A stretch of DNA of 64,000 bases, taken from positions 237,394-301,393 of the forward strand of contig NZ_JBNAGF010000005.1 in the NCBI RefSeq assembly GCF_049801055.1, read 5' to 3'. The notes beneath the pieces are model-generated. The model was given only the letters and a program-made list of their open reading frames with translations. It was not told the DNA's origin and searched no databases. Each line of letters opens with the position of its first letter. The first letter of the stretch is position 1. The translations under genes and the position numbers were made by a program. This stretch comes from JBNAGF01 sp049801055. Its GTDB lineage: Bacteria; Pseudomonadota; Alphaproteobacteria; Rhodobacterales; Rhodobacteraceae. Positions 53,842-60,995 of this stretch are shown piece by piece.

Positions 53842-54747
53842 TCATACCCAAACATTGTGCTCCGCATTTTCAAGATACCGGGTTAGCACGCCAATCGACT
53901 TCCACCCGCCCGCCCGCATGATGGCCGCAGTGTCGAAGCCTCTCTTCAGCAGATCCTGAGCCGCGCCGACACGTAAGGAATGCCCGCTGAATGCATTGAC
54001 TTCTGCGGCATCCAACCCAGCACGTGTTGCAGCGTCCTTGATTAAGCGCTTGACGGTTGTCGTACTCAGATCGCGATTGACCGCTTTGCCTTGGTAGATC
54101 GGGCAGAACAGCCAGGGGATGTAATCTCCCCGCCAGTCCAGCCAATCGCGAACAAACCTGGCAGTGCGCTGAGAGGTGAAGGCGGTTCTTCCCGCGCCAA
54201 ACGGATCCGACTTGCTGCGACGGATCAAAACCCGTAGCGTTCCATCCCCGAGCTCTTCGATATCCTCGGCGAGCAGCGCCACCAGCTCAGCGCGGCGGGT
54301 CAGCAACTCATAGCCTAGGGAAAGCATGGCCCGGTTGCGCAACCCCCACGGTGTGTCAGGTTCATTTTTTAGAAACTGATCCAGATAGTCTTTGGTCAGA
54401 CCCTTGGCCTGTTTCGGACGGATCGGTTTGCTGCGTTTGACCCGCCTGAAGGCCAGATTGATGTCTTCATCGTAAGTGGGGTCCGGAAGGCGTAGCAGCC
54501 GATGAACTTTGCGAATGGCGTAGAGTCTGCGTCTGACTGTCGAGGGTGCTAGCGATTTGCCCTGATCTTCCAGAAACAGGCAGACGGTTTCCACACTGGC
54601 CGGGAAGGGCGTCGGTAGTCCTTCCGTTGCACACCAAGTGACGAAGGCCTCAGTGTCACTGTAGTACCCACGCATGGTGGAGGACGAATAAGCGCCTTGG
54701 AGACGGTTGAATTCCTGCCGCCAATCGTGGTCGAGTAATATTGACAT
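53842..54747 (-). CDS. Tyrosine recombinase (site-specific integrase)
   Basis: 301 residues, full length. The N-terminal SAM-like core-binding part reads EFNRLQGAYSSSTMRGYYSD and TVRRRLYAIRKVHRLLRLPD. The catalytic domain has SLGYELLTRRAELVALLAED (Arg), GHSLRVGAAQDLLKRGFDTA (His-x-x-Arg), and AGGWKSIGVLTRYLENAEHN (catalytic Tyr; Trp in place of the second His). It belongs to the integrase type found on plasmids and islands. Its start faces a divergent XRE regulator across 53 bases. It borders the IS graveyard at the right of the glycan locus. Confidence 0.92.
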   Translation of the reverse strand: MSILLDHDWRQEFNRLQGAYSSSTMRGYYSDTEAFVTWCATEGLPTPFPASVETVCLFLEDQGKSLAPSTVRRRLYAIRKVHRLLRLPDPTYDEDINLAFRRVKRSKPIRPKQAKGLTKDYLDQFLKNEPDTPWGLRNRAMLSLGYELLTRRAELVALLAEDIEELGDGTLRVLIRRSKSDPFGAGRTAFTSQRTARFVRDWLDWRGDYIPWLFCPIYQGKAVNRDLSTTTVKRLIKDAATRAGLDAAEVNAFSGHSLRVGAAQDLLKRGFDTAAIMRAGGWKSIGVLTRYLENAEHNVWV

Positions 54748-54762
54748 GCATAAATACTACAT

Positions 54763-54783
54763 ACTTGCGTAAAATGCGCAAGT
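54763..54783. promoter_or_regulatory. Inverted repeat between the recombinase and XRE genes
   Basis: ACTTGCG (54763-54769), seven-base spacer TAAAATG, CGCAAGT (54777-54783), an exact palindrome 15 bases from the recombinase start and 18 bases before the XRE ATG. The position suits an operator for the XRE protein, controlling both genes. A recombination core is the alternative. Confidence 0.6.
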
Positions 54784-54800
54784 TAGATCAATGAGTGCAA

Positions 54801-55073
54801 ATGATAACATCAGCACAGATCAGAAGTGCGAGAAGCGCTCTTGGATGGTCTGCCTTATTCTTAGGAAAACAAGCAGGGCTATCACTTCGCACCATCCAGA
54901 CTGCCGAGGCGGATGGGGGAGATGAAAAAGTGAGAAAGAGTTCCATCTTGGCCATCAAAACTGTTCTTGAAACTGCAGGCATCGAATTCACGGTCTCTCC
55001 CGACAATGTTCCGGGGATTCTGATCCATGCAAATAGGTCGGCAAGGCCTAATGGCGATCACCCGGATTCCTGA
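54801..55073 (+). CDS. XRE-type helix-turn-helix regulator
   Basis: About 90 residues from the ATG at 54801 (a GTG two codons earlier is possible). The N-terminus MITSAQIRSARSALGWSALF followed by LGKQAGLSLRTIQTAEADGG is the XRE/Cro helix-turn-helix; AILAIKTVLETAGIEFTV is the usual final helix-strand. Proteins of this pattern are short repressors near mobile genes. The palindrome at 54763-54783 is a likely binding site, which would tie it to the divergent recombinase. Confidence 0.88.
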   Translation: MITSAQIRSARSALGWSALFLGKQAGLSLRTIQTAEADGGDEKVRKSSILAIKTVLETAGIEFTVSPDNVPGILIHANRSARPNGDHPDS

Positions 55074-55268
55074 TGCTGTAGGTTGCCTTCAGTGATTCAT
55101 TTGGAGCTTGAACAGTTGTACAGGATAGCCCGCTCAAAACAGTCTGGCACGGACATGTTTAGTAGCGCGCTGAGTTGTTGCTACACTATCTTGTATAAAT
55201 GTTGATAGAACATTTCGGGAACGCTATGCTGAATTCGACTGAAGGTAAGACGCAGCGATTCGAAAGAG

Positions 55269-55853
55269 ATGGCCACAGACAACCTGCCAGAGCAACATAA
55301 GGAAAAGGCGGAGAACGCGGTTCTCGATCTGATCCCGCGCATGGTGTTGTTTGCCGGAGAAGACGCCCTGAGTTTCGAAGATCTTCGACAGGCGTTCCTG
55401 CTGGACCTGGCACCTTCTTCACCCTACGAAATAACTCTGGCCGAAAACCTCGTGGCCCTGGAGTGGGAGGTGCATCGTCACCGACGGATCAGGGACAGCC
55501 TGCTACGTACTCAACTCAGGAAGTTTGCCGAAGGCACCTTTGAAAAAGGTGAAGTGGGTACTCTTGGATACGGTAATTACCAGACTGAGGAGGGATCGGC
55601 CTTGACGACCATTTTTCTGGATCGCACGTCCGAGAACCACGGAGTTGCGCTTCGATGGCTGCAGGACCAAGGCATCGATCCTGGCGAATTGCTGGCCGCT
55701 GCGTATAAATCTGCCACAAAATCCCTAGAACCCCACGAGCGCAAATTGGCCGAGCTAGAGATCCGGCGCCGCCGCCTTCGCGAAGATTTTGACAGGTTGA
55801 AGGCGGTCGCAACACCGCCGATTGAGGATGCAACCCTGTTGCCTGATAAATGA
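55269..55853 (+). CDS. Uncharacterised protein, first of an overlapping pair
   Basis: 194 residues, no recognised family. A long helical protein: KEKAENAVLDLIPRMVLFAG at the start, LAENLVALEWEVHRHRRIRD in the middle, and a charged helix LEPHERKLAELEIRRRRLRE at the end that could be a coiled coil. No signal peptide or membrane segment. The stop overlaps the ATG of the next gene (ATGA), so the two products are probably made together. Confidence 0.65.
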   Translation: MATDNLPEQHKEKAENAVLDLIPRMVLFAGEDALSFEDLRQAFLLDLAPSSPYEITLAENLVALEWEVHRHRRIRDSLLRTQLRKFAEGTFEKGEVGTLGYGNYQTEEGSALTTIFLDRTSENHGVALRWLQDQGIDPGELLAAAYKSATKSLEPHERKLAELEIRRRRLREDFDRLKAVATPPIEDATLLPDK

Positions 55854-56395
55854 CAACTGAGCGCCAGATATCGGCCAATCGCGGCAATGCTCGTGCCAGC
55901 ACCGGACCAAAGACCAGGGCCGGTAAAGACAAGGTGTCCCGCAACGCTATGAGACACGGGCTGACGTCTCCTCTGGCTTTCGACCAAGTTGAGAAATGGT
56001 ACCGGATCATCCTGGACGATCCGGAGGCTTGGCCTGACCCGTTTTCTTCGGATACAAGGTACCAGGCCGCCCTTTCCCTAGCCGAAGCAGAAGTCAGGCT
56101 CGAACGGGCGCGTGTTGCTGAAGCCGAGGCTGTGCAGAGCCTTGAACTGGGCAGGGAGGAGAAGGGGCTTTTCGACGGGTTTCCAAAGGAAGCAATTGCC
56201 TCCTTGGATGAAGACCTCCGGGCCCTGGTTCGGGTTGCCAGGAGGATTGACCGATTGAATGCTTCGGCCGGAGAGAACAGGTTGCGCCTTACAACCCGAT
56301 ATCGACGTGAGGCGGAAGCTCAGCGGCGCAAGGCCCTGAACCGCTGGATCAAGATTCAGTCTGGTTTCCCGAAACAAAGCCAAATACTACCTTAG
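55850..56395 (+). CDS. Uncharacterised protein with RNARKSTGP-like N-terminus
   Basis: 181 residues. The N-terminus SANRGNARASTGPKTRAGKD, then KVSRNAMRHGLTSPL, resembles a conserved basic motif (A-N-x-x-N-A-x-x-S-T-G-P-x-T...G-K...N-A-x-x-H-G-L) seen in many uncharacterised bacterial proteins. The rest is charged and helical (AEVRLERARVAEAEAVQSLE, RYRREAEAQRRKALNRWIKI). It starts four bases inside the preceding gene. Function unknown; a nucleic-acid contact through the basic part is possible. Confidence 0.68.
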   Translation: MTTERQISANRGNARASTGPKTRAGKDKVSRNAMRHGLTSPLAFDQVEKWYRIILDDPEAWPDPFSSDTRYQAALSLAEAEVRLERARVAEAEAVQSLELGREEKGLFDGFPKEAIASLDEDLRALVRVARRIDRLNASAGENRLRLTTRYRREAEAQRRKALNRWIKIQSGFPKQSQILP

Positions 56396-56530
56396 GTAGA
56401 GTCGCGGGAGTTCGTCCTGTGTAAGAAATTGTTAATTAAGCATATCATGTTTTGAGTGTGGGCGGCCCATAAGCCCGATTAGGCATTTTGGGATGGCATG
56501 TCTGACTATTGAAACCCTGCGGAGACTGGC

Positions 56531-56926
56531 TTAACAATACCCGGCTCGACGGAGCCGTGACTTCGCCGCGGGTGTCTCCAGGTGGCGATACCGACCGCCG
56601 CTATACCTCCGGCAGTCCAGAGCGTGACCCGCTGCAATGACGGCAGCCCCGATGTCATTGCCATCGGCATAACACACCCCGACAAACCGGTCATGGGTTC
56701 GCTCACCCGTCAGATCGCAGGTGACACGTTTTCCACCAAGGTAATTGACCATCCAGCGCCTCGCATCGCGACCGGCTGCGGTGCCCAACTCTGGCGCATC
56801 CACGCCTTGAAGGCGCACAGGTGTTCCACTGACAACAATTGTATCGGCGTCCCGCACCTGCACCCCACCGGCCAGAAGCGGCGTGGCAGAAAGTGCAAGT
56901 ACGACCATCATCACATGTCTGATCAT
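56531..56926 (-). CDS. Exported thermonuclease-like protein (SNase fold)
   Basis: 131 residues with a signal peptide (HVMMVVLALSATPLLAGG). The staphylococcal nuclease pattern is present: VQVRDADTIVVSGTPVRLQG, VDAPELG (catalytic Arg and acidic residues), AARDARRWMVNYLGGKRVTC and THDRFVGVCYADGNDIG. It should cleave DNA or RNA outside the cytoplasm. The end RRAGYC is short, so the C-terminal helix is reduced. Its ATG overlaps the stop of the ClpP-fold gene; third gene of a minus-strand operon. Confidence 0.85.
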   Translation of the reverse strand: MIRHVMMVVLALSATPLLAGGVQVRDADTIVVSGTPVRLQGVDAPELGTAAGRDARRWMVNYLGGKRVTCDLTGERTHDRFVGVCYADGNDIGAAVIAAGHALDCRRYSGGRYRHLETPAAKSRLRRAGYC

Positions 56927-57693
56927 TCGACGATCTCGGTTGCAATATTCGTCTTTGCCAGCTCATCTTCGACCAGGGCGTAGATCTCCTCTGGCGGGGT
57001 CTTGAGCGAATAGATCATCAGGGACGGGTCCACCCCCATTTCGATGAGAAACGCCATCGTTTCTCCCTGGCTGACCTGTATGTCCGCAACGGCAAACATG
57101 ACGGGAATGAGCCTCGGCTGCTCATAGTAGTGCTGGTGCATGCCAACTATGCCGCGTCGTGAGACGAGCCGTTCCAGGCCGCCTGCCAGAATGTAGGGAC
57201 AACTGGACACGCAGGAGGCGCCAGGTGTCACCCCAGTGACCAGGTTCGCCTCCCGGATCTGCCTGCCGATCAACTGAGCTTCGCCAACCAACCCGCCGGG
57301 GCTGTGCAGGGCAACGAGCGCTGGCGTTTCATTCATACCAGCCAGATGCCTTTCGAACCGGTCTGCGTCGCCTTCTTCGATGGCTCCGGTCAGGAGAAGG
57401 ACTATACCAATTCCATCTATGTAACTTTTCGTGAACGTGAGCCTGGCCGGGAAGCGGTCTGGCAACGCCAGCTCACCAGGCTCGGTCAACCTCAGAACCG
57501 GCTTATCCGTCCGGTATTCCCGCCTTTGATCACCAGGAGACACAGGACCGGTTGGCAGCACCAGCTTCTCGCGGAATGGGCTTTGGATGCTGCCAATCAC
57601 ATCCGTGGTGATCAGCAGCCCTGCCAGAGCCAGTTGAGCAAGGAGCACATATTTCAGCCCCGTCCTGGGACCAAACTTTGGAAGGAACCGCAT
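56923..57693 (-). CDS. Periplasmic ClpP-fold protein (COG3904-like)
   Basis: 256 residues. The N-terminal segment KYVLLAQLALAGLLITTDVI is a signal anchor. The ClpP/crotonase-like fold is indicated by VALHSPGGLVGEAQLIGRQI (oxyanion glycine loop), GASCVSSCPYILAGGLERLV with a central Ser in the nucleophile position, and GIVGMHQHYYEQPRLIP. It may be a periplasmic serine protease or a non-catalytic relative. It stands between a membrane coiled-coil protein (two bases away) and the thermonuclease (four-base overlap). Confidence 0.78.
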   Translation of the reverse strand: MRFLPKFGPRTGLKYVLLAQLALAGLLITTDVIGSIQSPFREKLVLPTGPVSPGDQRREYRTDKPVLRLTEPGELALPDRFPARLTFTKSYIDGIGIVLLLTGAIEEGDADRFERHLAGMNETPALVALHSPGGLVGEAQLIGRQIREANLVTGVTPGASCVSSCPYILAGGLERLVSRRGIVGMHQHYYEQPRLIPVMFAVADIQVSQGETMAFLIEMGVDPSLMIYSLKTPPEEIYALVEDELAKTNIATEIVE

Positions 57694-57695
57694 CC

Positions 57696-58970
57696 TTAAG
57701 CATCCTTCGCAGTGGAGCGCTCCTGGATCGCCGCATCCGCGGCACCCATTGTCAGTTCAACATCCTTCATGGCGTTCATGGCCGCCTTCAGATCCGCCAG
57801 TGTGAGGGTTTCCTCGATGCTCATGCCGTCGCGTCCACTTCGGATAGCGGCCTGAGTGATGGCCAGAACAAATACCAGGACGGCCGGAAGCAGGTCGATC
57901 GCAATCGCGCCCGCCCAAGACGGGACAAAGTTGTGGGCGTAGCGGATGACGGCATCCGCACTGGAAATCGGATTATAGGCCGTCTCGATCGGCGGCTCCA
58001 TTTCCAGCACTTCCTCTGCGGCGTCTTTCAACGTCTTGCTACGTTGGTCGAGCGCGTCGAGCACGGAAGTGATCGTGGCGGACTGGGCATCGCGTACAGT
58101 CGAGTTTCTGCCGTCCAGTTCCGGCAAAACCACCGAAGCAGGCAGGTCCGCCGCAGCCCGCACGACCAGCGGCGCCACGCTGTACTGATTCAACTGGGAC
58201 AGAACGCCAGCCAGTTTCACGCTCTCCTCGGAGAACTGTACCGACCGCTTATCGACGGGCCCCGGCGCCACTGTGAGTTCCCGCATGCGCCCCAGGATCT
58301 CGTTGCCATCTGCAAATGCGTCCTCGATCAGGGGCTGCTGGGCTGCGATCTGCTCTTCAAGGTTGCGCAGTTCCTCGGTTTTCTGGGTCAGAACGCGGAA
58401 CACGGCGCCTCGACCGGCGGTTCCGGACAGGCTGCCCGACTGTTCCAGCTCTGCCAGTTCTTCAAAACTTTGACGCGCGCGTTCCACTTCACGCCCCAGA
58501 GCCTGCCCACGCAAGGCAATATCATGCGCCTGCTCAACAGCGGTCTGGTAGTCCCGAACAGTGTTTTCCAGGTGCTGCTCAACTGCAGCCGAACCTGCGA
58601 GCGCGGCCGCGTTCAGCCAACTGGACATGGCGATGATCGCGAGCGAGCCGACCATCGTTGATACAGTCAGGCCAATGAATCCACCTGCGCTGCGCATCGA
58701 AGGCAGAAGCCGCAGCATGTAGCTCCAGAACACAAAAATGCCGACCGATACGGCAATCGAGTAGGCCACAGCGGCGAAGAAGGACACTGCTCCGTTGTCC
58801 TCCAGAAGCGAGGAAACACCGAGGTAGGTGTAAATGCCGGATGCGATGGCCAGAACGCCCAAAGCTGCGGGTGTGAACGTATCGAGCCAGACCAGGTGTC
58901 CTTCAAGCTCCTTGGCCGTCCGAAGGCCTTTCGCCTCTTCGGCCGTCAACCGTCCGCTTTCATCAACCAT
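57696..58970 (-). CDS. Membrane coiled-coil protein, first gene of a three-gene operon
   Basis: 424 residues. Three hydrophobic segments near the N-terminus (LGVLAIASGIYTYLGVSSLL; FFAAVAYSIAVSVGIFVFWS; FIGLTVSTMVGSLAIIAMSS) and one near residue 370 (SWAGAIAIDLLPAVLVFVLA). Between them lie about 240 residues of helical, coiled-coil-like sequence (LENTVRDYQTAVEQAHDIAL; LTQKTEELRNLEEQIAAQQP; LDALDQRSKTLKDAAEEVLE) that probably project into the periplasm. No family is recognised. It heads the operon with the ClpP-fold protein and the thermonuclease. Confidence 0.72.
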   Translation of the reverse strand: MVDESGRLTAEEAKGLRTAKELEGHLVWLDTFTPAALGVLAIASGIYTYLGVSSLLEDNGAVSFFAAVAYSIAVSVGIFVFWSYMLRLLPSMRSAGGFIGLTVSTMVGSLAIIAMSSWLNAAALAGSAAVEQHLENTVRDYQTAVEQAHDIALRGQALGREVERARQSFEELAELEQSGSLSGTAGRGAVFRVLTQKTEELRNLEEQIAAQQPLIEDAFADGNEILGRMRELTVAPGPVDKRSVQFSEESVKLAGVLSQLNQYSVAPLVVRAAADLPASVVLPELDGRNSTVRDAQSATITSVLDALDQRSKTLKDAAEEVLEMEPPIETAYNPISSADAVIRYAHNFVPSWAGAIAIDLLPAVLVFVLAITQAAIRSGRDGMSIEETLTLADLKAAMNAMKDVELTMGAADAAIQERSTAKDA

Positions 58971-59439
58971 CGAAATTCAAGCTCCAATTGCAAATCAGAG
59001 CGTAGGTAAGGTCAGACGCTCGATGAGTATTGCGAGAAGCTGCCAATCTTTTTGGTATTTCGGGCATTTTTGAGGGAGACCTCCCCGGGGTTTTTGACTC
59101 AAACGCCCGATAACGTGAGAAAGGGGACCAGTTTAGCTGGAATAGCTCAACATCTCTATTTCTGCCCCCTCTTGACGAGAAAGCAGCCGGCTAAGGTGGA
59201 AGAGTGCCAGAACGTCCTCGGTTTATTCCCCAACCAGTGCGGCAGCCGCTCGGCGAGCCCTTGGCTCCCTGGCTTCGAGCAAGTGGAAAGCCTCCAGATG
59301 TAGTGGTCCAGATGCGACCTGACAGCTTTCGCGACTCCGCTCCTGGACGCCACGAAAGACGAGCCGTTATCGCACAGCGGCCTCGGCTTGTTCGCGACTT
59401 TGGCCTGATCGCAGCCCGAGGTCTCAAACGCCTAGAGGG
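58971..59439. other. Intergenic region of 0.47 kb
   Basis: The stretch separates the membrane-protein operon from the peroxiredoxin gene. Frames here have no ribosome binding sites or known motifs. It must hold the promoter for the operon at its low-coordinate end. Confidence 0.4.
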
Positions 59440-59934
59440 CTAACTTCCTAAAACCTGTTCCAACAGTACCTCGCCAGTGGAACAGGCGATGTCCAGTCCT
59501 GGTTCGACGTTTACAATCGTGACGACCCGATTTTCGGCCAGCATTGAAAAGCGTCGGGATCGATTGAGAAGTCCCGTTGGAGGGTGAGAGAAAGTCATTC
59601 CCAGAGCCTCTGTGAAACTGGCACTGGCATCAGCCAGCAACTTTATTCCTGCGGCGAACGCGCCAGTGGACTCTCCCCATGCACGCAAAACGAAGGGATC
59701 ATTTACGCTGAGGATCACAACATCATCCAGCCCGGCTTCTTTTAACTTGTTGGTCGCTGAAACCACCGACGGCAAGTGGACGGCGCTACATCCCCTTGTG
59801 AAAGCCCCCGGCATGGAAAAGGCCGCGACCCGCCTACCGGAAAACACCTCATCAGTCGTCACCTCGTAAGGTCCTTGATCTCCAAAGACCTGGAACTTCG
59901 CATCTGGTAGTTTGTCACCTGTTGAAACAGCCAT
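59440..59934 (-). CDS. Peroxiredoxin (Prx5-like)
   Basis: 164 residues. The peroxidatic Cys49 lies in FSMPGAFTRGCSAVHLPSVV, in the position of the PGAFTPTCS motif of Prx5 proteins; here Arg-Gly replaces the usual Pro-Thr before the Cys. VILSVNDPFVLRAWGES and SRRFSMLAENRVVTIVNVEP are also family-like, as is the late Cys in DIACSTGE. It reduces peroxides with thiol help. It is a single gene. Confidence 0.87.
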   Translation of the reverse strand: MAVSTGDKLPDAKFQVFGDQGPYEVTTDEVFSGRRVAAFSMPGAFTRGCSAVHLPSVVSATNKLKEAGLDDVVILSVNDPFVLRAWGESTGAFAAGIKLLADASASFTEALGMTFSHPPTGLLNRSRRFSMLAENRVVTIVNVEPGLDIACSTGEVLLEQVLGS

Positions 59935-60082
59935 CTATTGTACTCTCATTGCGAACCGTAATGTGGCACTTAGAACACTCCCTCTGAGTTGCAATATCCC
60001 TTGGTGGATTTACCCGATTTAGTGAGTGCCAGACGTGATGATCGCTAAAAGGAGATAGCTGGAGACCTGACCGTCTATGTCT

Positions 60083-60340
60083 TCAGTGCTGGGACTCAGG
60101 GTTCTGGCGCATGGTGGCGACTAGCTCGGCGACCGTTAGACCGAATTTGCGCATCTTGGATCTGTTCATGATTGTTCCGTTGCCGGTCTGGTACATCCAG
60201 TCGGTGATGTTCAGAACATGTCCACCGGCGCCTTCGGAAAGAACGATCTTGTAGCTCAGCTTCTCGGTTGTGCCGGAGATGCCTCCCATCGCTTCTCCGA
60301 CGATGTCGTCAGCCGTCGCTTTGAACGTGTCCCGGCTCAA
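60083..60340 (-). pseudogene. DUF3833 family protein, C-terminal remnant
   Basis: The minus-strand frame reads TFKATADDIVGEAMGGISGT, later GGHVLNITDWMYQTGNGTIM and NRSKMRKFGLTVAELVATMR, the C-terminal signature of DUF3833 (DDWMY...NRS.M.KFG..VGE). A TTG at 60340 would give 85 residues, but the N-terminal half is missing and yjbF lies directly upstream. It is best read as a truncated gene joined to the end of yjbF by a rearrangement. Confidence 0.65.
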
Positions 60341-60353
60341 AGTGCAGCTCTGT

Positions 60354-60995
60354 TTATTCTGACACCTGCCTTGTTGTGACGACGCCAGCGAAGTCGCCGA
60401 GCCATTGTCTTGACTGGACGATCTGGCCTGAGGTGTTGCTGATCCAGTAGACATTGACGAAGTTCTGATCGGTGCTGTTGCAGGTCTCGCGCATCATCCG
60501 GGTGGAGGTTGGGGTTCCCCGGATCGTCACGATCTTGTCGCCGCGGTTTTCCACCACGCATTTGTAGCTGCGCATTTCGGTCCGGTCGTTGCCGGTCAGG
60601 AAGGAGTGGAAGCGCACGGTTTCGGCTCTGTACCCGCCCAGCACCGCATCCATCGACTGCGCGATGTCCGAGGCCATCAGCCCCGCGCCAAAGCCGCGCT
60701 CGCCCACGATCATGCCCTGCCGGGTCAAAAGCGTGGCGCCATCCACCGACAGCCAGGTCCGCACCCCGTCGCGGCTGTTCTCCAACAGCATCACGCCTGC
60801 CAGCCCGCTGTCCAGAAAGCCCACCTGCAGCCGCGGCGCATCCGCATCCAGCAGCGGCTGGATGCGCGGGTCGGGCTGGGCCTTGCCGGGCTGCAGCAAT
60901 GCCTGAAGCTCGACGAAATCGTTGCTGTCATTGGCGCAGCCACTGGTCATCGCCAGCAGCGGCATCAGCAAGGCAAGGGCCAGCGTTCGTCTCAT
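60354..60995 (-). CDS. yjbF: YjbF-family lipoprotein
   Basis: 213 residues from the ATG at 60995, which overlaps the yjbH stop in ATGA. The signal peptide ends in a lipobox-like LLAMTSGCAND. The mature part has LLENSRDGVRTWLSVDGATL, GMIVGERGFGAGLMASDI and a C-terminal VNVYWISNTSGQIVQSRQWL, matching YjbF. The yjb genes are linked to exopolysaccharide production in E. coli. The usual yjbE and yjbG are absent here. Confidence 0.85.
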   Translation of the reverse strand: MRRTLALALLMPLLAMTSGCANDSNDFVELQALLQPGKAQPDPRIQPLLDADAPRLQVGFLDSGLAGVMLLENSRDGVRTWLSVDGATLLTRQGMIVGERGFGAGLMASDIAQSMDAVLGGYRAETVRFHSFLTGNDRTEMRSYKCVVENRGDKIVTIRGTPTSTRMMRETCNSTDQNFVNVYWISNTSGQIVQSRQWLGDFAGVVTTRQVSE

